A DNA stretch of 64,000 nucleotides from CAZJWR01 sp964549765 (GTDB lineage: Bacteria > Zixibacteria > MSB-5A5 > GN15 > JAAZOE01): the NCBI GenBank assembly GCA_964549765.1, contig CAZJWR010000007.1:1-64000 (forward strand), in the 5' to 3' direction. Position numbers and translations under genes: made by a program. Below are positions 40,866 to 49,381 of this stretch, piece after piece. Below the pieces are notes generated by a model. It had not been told where the DNA came from. It made no database searches and saw nothing but the letters and a program-made list of their open reading frames with translations. Position 1 is the stretch's first letter. Each line of letters opens with the position of its first letter.

Positions 40866-42101
40866 TCAATAATCCTGCCAGCGGTAATCGGCCAGCACTA
40901 GAAAGCCGATCAAAATCCAGAAGAAAACCAGCGACGTTCCTCCGTAGCTCATGAACGGAAGCGGCAGTCCGGTGACCGGCATCAATCCCAGCGTCATGCC
41001 GACGTTGACTATCGTTTGGAAGAAGATAATCGTGACCACTCCCCATGCGACCGTCGCCATGAAGGTCGAGCGGCATTTGGCCGCGATTTTCAGCCCGCGT
41101 AGGATAATAAAGGTAAACAGGCCGATGACAATAAGGCCGCCGATAAGACCGATTTCCTCTCCCAGAACGGAGAACACGAAATCGGTGTGCCGGACCGGGA
41201 GATATTCCAGGCGCGTCTGCGATCCGCCCAGAAAGCCCTTGCCAAAAATACCGCCGGATCCGATGGAGATGATCGATTGGATGATTTGATATCCGGCCCG
41301 TTGGGGGTCACGCCCGGGGTCGAGGAAAATAAGTATTCGCATTTTCTGATAATCGGCCAGCCGGTTCCAGAGTAGTGGTGTCATCATCCCGAACGCCAGG
41401 TTGACTACCGTCGCCAGCACCGCAAAGGAAACAGACGGCCGTCGGATGAATAATAGCGTCAAGAGGAGCAGGAAATATGCAGCCCAGGCCACCCAATGAA
41501 ACGCTGCCACCATCGATACCAGCGGCGAGAGGATCAGGATCAAATAGAGCGGACGCAGGCCGGAGAAAAACCACAGCGAGAACAATAGGACGAAGTATAC
41601 CAGCGAGGTACCCAGATCGGGCTGCTTGAGAATCAAACCGGCCGGGACGGCTACCAGAATGAACGAGAAGGCCAAGCGGCGTTTAGATTCCGGCGGCAGT
41701 TTGGTATAGGCGAAATACCGCGCCAGAACGAGCAGGACGGCCAGCTTGGCGAATTCGGACGGCTGGAAGTTAACCGGGCCGATGGAAAACCATCGGGCCG
41801 CGCCCATCTGGCGCGAGCCCATAACCAGAACCACGACCAGCAGGGCCACCATGACGCCGTAGAACAAATAGGCGGAAAAATCATAGAAGCGCGGCGGCAT
41901 CGAAATCGTCACCGCGAAAGCCGCCAGCGCTACGGCCAGCCATATCAGCTGCCTGAGATAATAATGCTGTGCGGTCGGATCGTCGCTGTGATGCTGGGCG
42001 GAAAAGATGAGGAGAATGCCGATCACCGACAGCAACAGAGCTGCGATGATCAGTTTCCAATCGAGGTCATGCATTCGGATGCCGGTTACCAGTCTCATCA
42101 C
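40866..42101 (-). CDS. rodA: Peptidoglycan glycosyltransferase RodA
   Basis: A 411-residue SEDS-family protein with about ten membrane segments. The conserved NVGMTLGLMPVTGLPLPFMSYGGTSLV near the C-terminus (residues ~370-396) and FQPSEFAKLAVLLVLA near 110 define the family. It polymerises lipid II into glycan strands with PBP2 for lateral wall growth. The ATG at 42101 overlaps the stop of mrdA as ATGA, the usual tight pairing. Confidence 0.95.
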   Translation of the reverse strand: MMRLVTGIRMHDLDWKLIIAALLLSVIGILLIFSAQHHSDDPTAQHYYLRQLIWLAVALAAFAVTISMPPRFYDFSAYLFYGVMVALLVVVLVMGSRQMGAARWFSIGPVNFQPSEFAKLAVLLVLARYFAYTKLPPESKRRLAFSFILVAVPAGLILKQPDLGTSLVYFVLLFSLWFFSGLRPLYLILILSPLVSMVAAFHWVAWAAYFLLLLTLLFIRRPSVSFAVLATVVNLAFGMMTPLLWNRLADYQKMRILIFLDPGRDPQRAGYQIIQSIISIGSGGIFGKGFLGGSQTRLEYLPVRHTDFVFSVLGEEIGLIGGLIVIGLFTFIILRGLKIAAKCRSTFMATVAWGVVTIIFFQTIVNVGMTLGLMPVTGLPLPFMSYGGTSLVFFWILIGFLVLADYRWQDY

Positions 42102-43903
42102 TCCGCCTTTATGACCACCATGTTCGAATCCACGGGGTGATATTTATCCATATACGCCTTGATGACGTCCCGGACGAGGGGCGCGGCGACCTCCGAGCCG
42201 TGACCGGCGTTTTCGACGATGGCGCAGACCACGATTTCGGGAGATTCCGCCGGCGCGAATCCGACGAACCATGAATGATCCTCGCCGTGCGGATTCTGGG
42301 CGGTGCCGGTCTTCCCCGCCACGGTTACATTTTTCAGGTGTGATCCCCGCGCCGTGCCGTGCTCGCCGTTTACGACTTCAATCAGACCTTCCTTCAGGAT
42401 TTCTATCGTTTTCTCGGAAAACGGCAGTGTAAATGACAATTCCGCTCCGCGCGATGTCTCCCGACCATCCGGGCCGATTTCGGCCTTGAGCAGATGCGGC
42501 CGATAGACAAGCCCGTTATTGGCCAGCCCGCAGTAGAATTGGGCCAGTTGCAGCGGCGTCGAGAGTATTTCCCCCTGACCGATGCCGAGGTTGAGCAGCA
42601 CCGCCTGCGTCCATCGGCGTTCGCCGTAATGCTTATCATACCATTGCTTGTCGGGAACGTTGCCGGCAGCCTCTTGCGGCAGGTCGATACCGGTCCTGTG
42701 GCCGAAACCGCACGCCCGCGAAAACCGGCTGAACTCCTCCAGCCCCAGCTTGTACCCCAGTTGATAGAAGAAAACGTCGCAGGATTGCTCAATGGCCGGA
42801 ACGACCGATAGCTTACCGTGCCCACCCGCATTCCAGCAATGGAAAAACCGATTGCCAAACTGGTAGCCACCCACGCAGGGGGCGAATTGAGTATGCTTAT
42901 CTATCAGACCCAATTCCAGCCCGGCGCCGGCGATGACCAGTTTATATGTGGAGCCCGGCGGATAGAGTCCGTCGAGGGGCCGGTTCAGCAACGGATTGGC
43001 GGAGTCGGCTACAATCGCCTTCCACAGGCTATCCGGGATTACCGTGGAGAAAATATTGGCGTCGGGCGAAGGCTTGGACACCATCGCCAGGACCTCGCCG
43101 CTGCGGGGATCAATAGCCACGGCTGCACCGCAGCAATAATCCCCGAACGCACTGGCCGCGGCTTTTTGAACGTCCAGGTCGATGGTCAATATCAGGTCTT
43201 TCCCCGGCTCGGACGGCGTGCCCGGGTAATCTTCCATTTCACCGAGCAATTGGCCCGAAGCGGCGATTTCCAGATATTGCGTGCCTTCCATTCCCAGCAG
43301 ATCGCGATCATAGTATTTCTCGATACCGGCCTTGCCGATCATCCGCCCGGCACGATAAATAGACGGATCGAGATTGGCCATTTCATCCTGAGAAATTTCG
43401 CCGACATATCCCGTGAAGCATTCGCTGGCGAGGCTGTCGCCATACTGGCGAGCCTGGTCCTGCCGATAGACGGCGCCGGGATATTCCTCATTCTGTTCTT
43501 CCAAAATGGCGATCTTGTCAAAAGCAATATCCCGTTTGACGGTGGCGGGCTGATACCGGTTGATCGTATTTTTCCGGATCCGCTGCTGCAATTCTTCGTC
43601 AGTGACATTGAGAAGATCCGCCAGTTTATCGACTGCCGATGTCCCGGACGCCTCGACCGGGACTACCGATAATGTATATGATGCCCGATTGTCCACGATC
43701 GGTACACGGTTGCGATCATAGATGACGCCCCGGGGCGGCGTCACCGGCTGCATGCGGATGCGGTTGTTTTCCGATTGGGCATGCAGGTAGTCGTACCGGA
43801 ACACCTGGAGATAGACCATCTTGACCAGAAGCATGAGCAGAAAGAGACCGGCCACGATGCTGCCGATCAGGACGCGCCGTTGTATACTGAGACGTTCAGC
43901 CAT
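42098..43903 (-). CDS. mrdA: Penicillin-binding protein 2
   Basis: A 601-residue class B PBP. The start ATG 43903 lies just after the mreD stop and gives the typical N-terminus MAERLSIQRRVLIGSIVAGLFLLM with one membrane anchor. The dimerisation head starts PRGVIYDRNRVPIVDN; the transpeptidase has the SxxK serine in GSTYKLVIAG, SxD in SCDVFFY and KTG in VAGKTGTAQ. Together with RodA it makes and cross-links peptidoglycan for rod shape. Family length fits. Confidence 0.95.
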   Translation of the reverse strand: MAERLSIQRRVLIGSIVAGLFLLMLLVKMVYLQVFRYDYLHAQSENNRIRMQPVTPPRGVIYDRNRVPIVDNRASYTLSVVPVEASGTSAVDKLADLLNVTDEELQQRIRKNTINRYQPATVKRDIAFDKIAILEEQNEEYPGAVYRQDQARQYGDSLASECFTGYVGEISQDEMANLDPSIYRAGRMIGKAGIEKYYDRDLLGMEGTQYLEIAASGQLLGEMEDYPGTPSEPGKDLILTIDLDVQKAAASAFGDYCCGAAVAIDPRSGEVLAMVSKPSPDANIFSTVIPDSLWKAIVADSANPLLNRPLDGLYPPGSTYKLVIAGAGLELGLIDKHTQFAPCVGGYQFGNRFFHCWNAGGHGKLSVVPAIEQSCDVFFYQLGYKLGLEEFSRFSRACGFGHRTGIDLPQEAAGNVPDKQWYDKHYGERRWTQAVLLNLGIGQGEILSTPLQLAQFYCGLANNGLVYRPHLLKAEIGPDGRETSRGAELSFTLPFSEKTIEILKEGLIEVVNGEHGTARGSHLKNVTVAGKTGTAQNPHGEDHSWFVGFAPAESPEIVVCAIVENAGHGSEVAAPLVRDVIKAYMDKYHPVDSNMVVIKAE

Positions 43904-43908
43904 CTTAT

Positions 43909-44403
43909 TTAGAATATCGAACGAATTCGGGCATATGATAACCGCCCTGATCGCACCATAAAGAATATCCAGGCGAGAACCGCCGAGTAGGCGACGCTGG
44001 GCAGAGCCGCCGACCACAGCGATCGGAAGAACTCCGACGATCCCGACGTGGGGTAAATTAGCGTGTAGGGGATGGAATAAAAGACCAGCCCGGCGAGAAC
44101 CAGAATCATTCGGCTCTGAATCGAATCTAGATTCAACCGTTCCTTCGCCTGCGAAGTCATCACCGCCATGACCGCAAAAATCAGCGCGTGGACACCCAGC
44201 CGGCTGGGATCGGGGGCATCGTAGACGAGACCGGCCGCCAGTCCGAACCATACCGCCTCCATCTCCTCTTTGTTGAGCGCCACCAGCAGTACGATCAGCG
44301 CCGCCAAATCAATCTGGGCCTGCCCGATCGACAGCAGCCCGGCCAAAAGCGTCCGGTAGCAGGAGATTAACAAAAGATAGACGACATATGGGATGACGCG
44401 CAT
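43909..44403 (-). CDS. mreD: Rod-shape protein MreD
   Basis: A 164-residue membrane protein with about five hydrophobic segments (VYLLLISCYRTLLAGLL, DLAALIVLLVALNKEEMEAVWFGLAAGLVYDAP, ALIFAVMAVMTSQ). Pattern and place between mreC and mrdA identify it. It recruits the elongation machinery at the inner membrane. Its start overlaps the mreC stop by one base (TAATG). Confidence 0.88.
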   Translation of the reverse strand: MRVIPYVVYLLLISCYRTLLAGLLSIGQAQIDLAALIVLLVALNKEEMEAVWFGLAAGLVYDAPDPSRLGVHALIFAVMAVMTSQAKERLNLDSIQSRMILVLAGLVFYSIPYTLIYPTSGSSEFFRSLWSAALPSVAYSAVLAWIFFMVRSGRLSYARIRSIF

Positions 44404-45191
44404 TATTGCTTCCTCTTGAGGATATACAACTCGTCCAATCCGTTGAAATTGACGGCCGGGTCAACGGAAATATCATAGAAGAATTCCTTCTCCGGCGCCG
44501 TCACATTCGTGACCGTCCCGATAACCAGACCTTCGGGAAAAATCTCCCCCAGTCCCGACGTAATCACCGTGTCGCCGACGGTGACGTCGCCCTGTTGCGG
44601 GCAGTTATCGAGGTACATGCCGCGACCGATGTCGTAGCGAATGATGCCCTGTTCGCGGCTTCTTTTGATCCGGGCTGCGGCCCGGCAACGCGGTTCCGTC
44701 AGCAAATAGACAACTGAATAGTCGTCCATGACCTCCGCCACCCGCCCGGCCACACCGTTGCGATTGATAACGGTCTGATTAACGCGGATGGAATCGTCCG
44801 CGCCCAGATTGATCACCAGCCGGTTGGGAATGCCGGTGCCGACGACGCTGATAATTTCGACCGGCACGACCGTGTACTCGGCCCGTTCGATGAAGCCAAG
44901 CATAGCGCGGAGCCGTTCGTTTTCCGCCCTTATTTCATTGTAGAATTGCAGGCGGCTGCTCAGATCGACCACGGTCGCATTCAGGGCCTTGTTGTCATCA
45001 GCCGTTTGCAGGAGCCGGTCCGTCGCGAATTTGATCTTCTGAAACGGGTAATAGAAGACAGTAGTAACGAAGTTCCCCACCGGCGACGCGATACGCTGAC
45101 CGGAGACGATAAAGGCGGCGGCAAGTACAATGGCGGCCACAGTATGCACGAGCGTTTTGCGCTCCCGTAGCCATGATGATCGCCAGTCCAT
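44403..45191 (-). CDS. mreC: Rod-shape protein MreC
   Basis: A 262-residue bitopic protein: N-terminal anchor (TVAAIVLAAAFIVSG), a coiled-coil stretch DRLLQTADDNKALNATVVDLSSRLQFYNEIRAENERLRAMLGF, then the beta-rich MreC domain (VPVEIISVVGTGIPNRLVINLGADDSIRVNQTVINRNGVAGRV). It couples cytoskeletal MreB to PBP2/RodA in the periplasm. No mreB is seen in the window. Confidence 0.93.
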   Translation of the reverse strand: MDWRSSWLRERKTLVHTVAAIVLAAAFIVSGQRIASPVGNFVTTVFYYPFQKIKFATDRLLQTADDNKALNATVVDLSSRLQFYNEIRAENERLRAMLGFIERAEYTVVPVEIISVVGTGIPNRLVINLGADDSIRVNQTVINRNGVAGRVAEVMDDYSVVYLLTEPRCRAAARIKRSREQGIIRYDIGRGMYLDNCPQQGDVTVGDTVITSGLGEIFPEGLVIGTVTNVTAPEKEFFYDISVDPAVNFNGLDELYILKRKQ

Positions 45192-45220
45192 TGGCAGCAG
45201 TCCCGGTTATCCCTTCCCGA

Positions 45221-45673
45221 TCATTCGACCGAATCAAGAATTGTCAACAACTCCCCCGGGGAATTCACGTTCATCAATTTCTGGCGGTTTTCCTCCGATT
45301 TCATAATATACGACAGCCGGGCCATGACATTCAGGTGGGCGCCGATGGCGTCTTCGGGGGCGGCAATCAGGAAGAAAACATGCACCGGCTTTTTGTCCAT
45401 GGCGTCGAAATCGATCCCCTGCTGACTGCGGCCGAAGCCGATGACGATGCCCTTGGTCGCCTTGGTCTTGGCGTGGGGAAAGGCGACGCCGTAGCCGATG
45501 CCGGTGGTCACCATATTCTCGCGGTGGATGATATCGCGAAGGAGTTCATCACGGTCTTTTACCAATGGGGACGAAGACGCGATATCGACCAGCTCCTCAA
45601 TGACGTCGTCTTTTGTCGTCGCTTTTAAATCAAATGTTACCAGTTTTTCGTCGCAAAATTTGGATAGCTTCAT
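45221..45673 (-). CDS. ptsN: PTS IIA-like nitrogen-regulatory protein (PtsN)
   Basis: A 150-residue EIIA-Ntr/mannitol-type protein. The phosphorylatable His lies in GVAFPHAKT (about residue 66), with HRENMVTTGIGYGVAFPHAK the family signature. The domain receives phosphate from NPr/EI and regulates other proteins instead of sugar transport. No other PTS gene is seen here. It sits between accA and mreC, ~30 bases upstream of mreC. Confidence 0.9.
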   Translation of the reverse strand: MKLSKFCDEKLVTFDLKATTKDDVIEELVDIASSSPLVKDRDELLRDIIHRENMVTTGIGYGVAFPHAKTKATKGIVIGFGRSQQGIDFDAMDKKPVHVFFLIAAPEDAIGAHLNVMARLSYIMKSEENRQKLMNVNSPGELLTILDSVE

Positions 45674-45756
45674 ATCCTCACCGTCTCAACTTGAATTTTC
45701 GGGATATCCACCGCCGCAGACACCGGCGTTTCCATCCCGCAACTATCATCTATCTT

Positions 45757-46716
45757 TTACTCTCGAAAGACCCCCATTTTCCGATATTTCTGTATCCGTT
45801 TCATGATTAAATCTTCCGGTGATAGAGTATCGAGATCACCCAAGGCCTTAAGGATATATTCCTTGACCGCCGCCGCCGCTCCTTCCGGATCGGTGTGCGC
45901 GCCCCCTTCCGGTTCGGGGATAATGCCGTCAATCAGATCCAGCTTGGCGACGTCCTCGGCGGTCAATTTGAGTGCCTCGGCCGCCTGCGGCGCTTTGGCG
46001 GCGTCACGCCAAAGGATGGCGGCGCATCCCTCCGGTGAAATCACCGAATACCACGAATTTTCCATCATGTAGACACGGTCACCTAAGCCGATCCCGAGCG
46101 CCCCGCCGGAGGCACCCTCGCCAATAATCACGATCACGATCGGGACTTCCAGATTGGTCATTTCCCGCAGATTGCGTGCGATAGCCTCAGCCTGTCCCCG
46201 TTCCTCAGCCCCGATGCCGGGATACGCCCCCGGCGTATCGATCAGGATCACAATGGCGCGCTTGAACCTTGACGCCGTCTGCATCAACCGCAACGCCTTG
46301 CGGTACCCCTCCGGATTGGCCATACCGAAATTGCGGTAGAGCTTATCTTTGGTGTCGCGGCCCTTCTGCTGGCCCAGAATCAAAACCGGCCGTCCGTCCA
46401 GACGGGCGAACCCGCTGACGATCGCCTTGTCGTCGGCGAAATAGCGGTCGCCGTGCAGTTCGACAAAATCGGTGGTTATCATATTGATATAGTCAAGGGT
46501 ATACGGCCGCTTGGGATGACGCGCCAATTGCACGCGCTGCCAGCGCGTCAGATTGGCAAAAATACTCTGCCGCATTTTGTCTAGCTTTGCCTGGAGCGAT
46601 TTGATTTCGCTGTCCAGTTCGATATTTTCGGATCGACTGAACTCCTCCATGTCGGAGATCTTTTTCTGGAGTTCCAGAATCGGCTTTTCAAAATCGAGGT
46701 ACGGGCCTTCAATCAT
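45757..46716 (-). CDS. accA: Acetyl-CoA carboxylase carboxyltransferase, alpha subunit
   Basis: A 319-residue subunit with standard start MIEGPYLDFEKPILELQKKISDMEEFS, carboxyltransferase core FVELHGDRYFADDKAIVSGFARL, TPGAYPGIGAEERGQAEAIARNL and GEGASGGALGIGLGD. With AccD it transfers CO2 from biotin to acetyl-CoA for fatty acid synthesis. Its start overlaps the wecA-like stop as ATGA, so it is translated with the glycan cluster. accD is not in the window. Confidence 0.96.
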   Translation of the reverse strand: MIEGPYLDFEKPILELQKKISDMEEFSRSENIELDSEIKSLQAKLDKMRQSIFANLTRWQRVQLARHPKRPYTLDYINMITTDFVELHGDRYFADDKAIVSGFARLDGRPVLILGQQKGRDTKDKLYRNFGMANPEGYRKALRLMQTASRFKRAIVILIDTPGAYPGIGAEERGQAEAIARNLREMTNLEVPIVIVIIGEGASGGALGIGLGDRVYMMENSWYSVISPEGCAAILWRDAAKAPQAAEALKLTAEDVAKLDLIDGIIPEPEGGAHTDPEGAAAAVKEYILKALGDLDTLSPEDLIMKRIQKYRKMGVFRE

Positions 46717-47777
46717 ATATATTCGTCTTCCCTGTTCCGTCTAATATATGCGAGCATAAATCTATACAAAACCGCAAGAATTACAACCATAAAAACGACC
46801 AAAATCGTGAACACGACCCGCTTGTTCACGATCAACATGGCTCCAGATAGAATGGCGAAAATCGCTGACAACAAATAAAATAGCCAGACCACCTGGCATT
46901 TCGACATCCCCGTCATTGACAGATAATGAAACAAGTGCCGATTATCCGCCGTGTAAAATTTCTGCCCGGTGGCCGTCCGCCGGATAAACGACACGACCGT
47001 CTCCAGTATCGGCACGCCCAAAGCCGCCAACGGTACAAATACGGCTGCGGTCGTATACGACTTAAGCGGAAATATAATCGAAACGACGGCGAAGAGATAT
47101 CCCAGAAAAAGCGAGCCGCTGTCCCCCATGAATATTCTGGCGGGGTAATGGTTGAAGTAGAGAAAAACCAGGGTCGCGCCGATTATGGCCGTCGTGAATA
47201 CGACCACCGTGATAAGCTCAAAAGCAACTCCCACAAAAAGGAGCGCCAGAGCCGCGATGGCCGAAACCCCGGCCGCCAGACCGTCCAACCCGTCGATCAG
47301 GTTGATGCTGTTGGTGACTCCGACCAGCCACAACAACGTCACCGGCAACGAAAAATGCCCCAGATTTACCGGACCGTAGAACGGGATGAACAGTACCGAT
47401 ATTTTTAGCCCGCCCATAAAAAGAATCAGCCCCATGATAATCTGTGCCGCCAACTTGACCGGGGCTGAGAGGCCTCCCAGATCGTCAATCAGGCCGATGA
47501 GAAAGACGATAATCCCGCCGGCAATGAGGAAATAGAGAAACTGGCCGAGTTCCGCAGGCAGTTCGGGATATCGAAAGTATGCCACGATCACCGCCGCCCA
47601 AAAGCCGACGAAAATCGAAATGCCGCCCATATTAGGCGTCGGAAATCGGTGCCGCTTATGACGACCGGGCATATCGAGCATGCCCCAGCGAAACCCGAAA
47701 TGCGAGATTATCGGGATTAATAGACCCGTCACAGCGCCGGCAACAGCGAAAATAATGAGACAGTCAATCCAACTCAC
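46713..47777 (-). CDS. wecA: Undecaprenyl-phosphate N-acetylhexosamine-1-phosphate transferase (WecA/TagO type)
   Basis: A 354-residue protein with ~11 membrane segments. Start GTG 47777 overlaps the upstream stop as GTGA and begins just before the first segment. Motifs: LDMPGRHKRHRFPTPNMGGISIF, NSINLIDGLDGLAAG (catalytic Asp cluster) and RIFMGDSGSLFLGYL. The family joins GlcNAc-1-P or similar to undecaprenyl phosphate, the first step for O-antigen, ECA or teichoic glycans. It heads a glycan pathway together with neighbouring glycosyltransferases. Confidence 0.92.
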   Translation of the reverse strand: MSWIDCLIIFAVAGAVTGLLIPIISHFGFRWGMLDMPGRHKRHRFPTPNMGGISIFVGFWAAVIVAYFRYPELPAELGQFLYFLIAGGIIVFLIGLIDDLGGLSAPVKLAAQIIMGLILFMGGLKISVLFIPFYGPVNLGHFSLPVTLLWLVGVTNSINLIDGLDGLAAGVSAIAALALLFVGVAFELITVVVFTTAIIGATLVFLYFNHYPARIFMGDSGSLFLGYLFAVVSIIFPLKSYTTAAVFVPLAALGVPILETVVSFIRRTATGQKFYTADNRHLFHYLSMTGMSKCQVVWLFYLLSAIFAILSGAMLIVNKRVVFTILVVFMVVILAVLYRFMLAYIRRNREDEYI

Positions 47778-48631
47778 GAGCGGAAGGTAAATAATTCGGC
47801 CAATAAAGACAAGAGACAGTTGACCGGAAGGAGAAGGCCCAGTGCCGCCAACCGGGGAAACGAACGGTGATGCTTGACAAAATACTGCCAGAGCGATCGG
47901 TGGTGCCAGAGTATCCGCCGGAAACGATACCGCCGGGTCGAATATCCCCACAGGTGAACCCCCCTGGCGCCGGGGACATAAACGACCTTACCGCTGTCAC
48001 GGCTCAGACGGTAGCAAAGATCGGTATCTTCCAGATACATAAAAAAGCTTTCGTCGAACCCGGACAATCGGTCGAACCATTGACGGGTGATCATCATCAT
48101 GGCGGCAGCCCCCCAATCGACCTCGGTGACGTCGTTATAATCCGGCAGCATATAATCGCCGCGGCGCACCTTGAATAATCGGTACATAATCGACCCGTGC
48201 GAAAACAGGAGATTCGTCGGCGTCGGAAATCGCCGGCAGGTAACCTGGAAGGCGCCGTCGGGCCCGACCAGACGGCCGACGGCGATTCCCGCATCGGGAT
48301 ATGCCGACAGACCATGGAATAATTGCCCGATTGCGTCGGGATCGACGATGACATCGGGGTTGAGAAATAACAGATATGTCCCGCGCCCTTGCTTTGCGCC
48401 GATATTACAGGCCGCACCGAAACCGATTCGTCGGGTGACCGGGATTCTCATGAGAGATATGCCGTCGGGAACATCGAGTGACGGCGGCTCCGAATCGGCG
48501 GGGTTATCGACGATGATAATCTCACGACTCGGCCCTGTCCTCCCGACTGTGGCGGCAGCAACGCAGTCGCCGAGGATCCGATCAGTACGATGATTGACGA
48601 TGATTATGGAGATATCCGGTTGATCAGGCAA
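47774..48631 (-). CDS. Glycosyltransferase family 2 (rhamnosyltransferase-like)
   Basis: A 285-residue GT-A enzyme. ISIIIVNHRT and EIIIVDN start the nucleotide-binding part; RIGFGAACNIGAKQGRGTYLLFLNPDVIVD holds the metal/nucleotide DxD position (LNPD); FDESFFMYLEDTDLCYRLSRDSG is the WbbL-like C-terminal signature. It may add rhamnose or a similar sugar onto the lipid-linked glycan. A C-terminal hydrophobic tail could dock it to the membrane. It overlaps the WecA-type start as GTGA. Confidence 0.88.
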   Translation of the reverse strand: MPDQPDISIIIVNHRTDRILGDCVAAATVGRTGPSREIIIVDNPADSEPPSLDVPDGISLMRIPVTRRIGFGAACNIGAKQGRGTYLLFLNPDVIVDPDAIGQLFHGLSAYPDAGIAVGRLVGPDGAFQVTCRRFPTPTNLLFSHGSIMYRLFKVRRGDYMLPDYNDVTEVDWGAAAMMMITRQWFDRLSGFDESFFMYLEDTDLCYRLSRDSGKVVYVPGARGVHLWGYSTRRYRFRRILWHHRSLWQYFVKHHRSFPRLAALGLLLPVNCLLSLLAELFTFRS

Positions 48632-48652
48632 AAGACCATCCGATCATAAGGC

Positions 48653-49381
48653 TTATAATTTTCCGCGGACGGCCATCCACCGCAGCCACCAAACCATCCA
48701 GACCGCCTCACGAACGATTTTCTTGGACATTTTCGATGCGCCCAGCTCGCGATCCTTGAAGATAATGGGAATTTCCTTGACGCGAAACCCGTGTTTCCAG
48801 GCCCGCATCGACATTTCAATCTGGAATGTGTAGCCGTTGGAACGCACCTGGTCGAGGTCAATGGCTTCGAGCACTTCGCGCCGGAAACATTTGAATCCAC
48901 CTGTCGCATCCCTGACCGGCAGGCCGGTCACCAGCCGCGTATAGACATTGGCATAATATGAAAGCAGCAACCGCGACATCGGCCAGTTGATGACGTTGAC
49001 GCCGCTGATATAGCGCGACCCCAGAACCAGATCGTACTCCTTGACCGCCGCGAGAAAATCGGGAAGATATTTGGGATCGTGGGAAAAGTCGGCATCCATT
49101 TCGAAAACATAATCGTACTTGTGCTCGATGGCCCATTTGAAACCCGTGATGTACGCCGTTCCCAAACCTGATTTATTTTCACGATGGAGAGCATGAATGC
49201 GCGGATTCTGCGCCGCCATGTTATCGGCGATATCGCCGGTGCCGTCGGGTGAATTGTCGTCGATAATCAATGCCTCGATGATATCGTCCTCGGCCAGCGC
49301 TTTTTCAACGATATTACTGATATTTTCCTTTTCATTGAACGTCGGGAAAATAATCAATGCCCGTTTTTGCCGCTCATTCAT
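48653..49381 (-). CDS. Dolichyl/polyprenyl-phosphate mannose synthase-like glycosyltransferase
   Basis: A 242-residue GT2 of the DPM1 type: IIFPTFNEKENISNIVEKAL, EALIIDDNSPDGTGDIA, FEMDADFSHDPKYLPDF (DAD metal site), GSRYISG and MFRVKEIPIIFKDRELGASKMS near the end. It charges polyprenyl phosphate with a sugar (mannose in the type enzymes) used by membrane mannosyltransferases, such as the PMT-type protein encoded at 54892. No membrane tail. It overlaps the YfhO-type gene by 8 bases. Confidence 0.9.
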   Translation of the reverse strand: MNERQKRALIIFPTFNEKENISNIVEKALAEDDIIEALIIDDNSPDGTGDIADNMAAQNPRIHALHRENKSGLGTAYITGFKWAIEHKYDYVFEMDADFSHDPKYLPDFLAAVKEYDLVLGSRYISGVNVINWPMSRLLLSYYANVYTRLVTGLPVRDATGGFKCFRREVLEAIDLDQVRSNGYTFQIEMSMRAWKHGFRVKEIPIIFKDRELGASKMSKKIVREAVWMVWWLRWMAVRGKL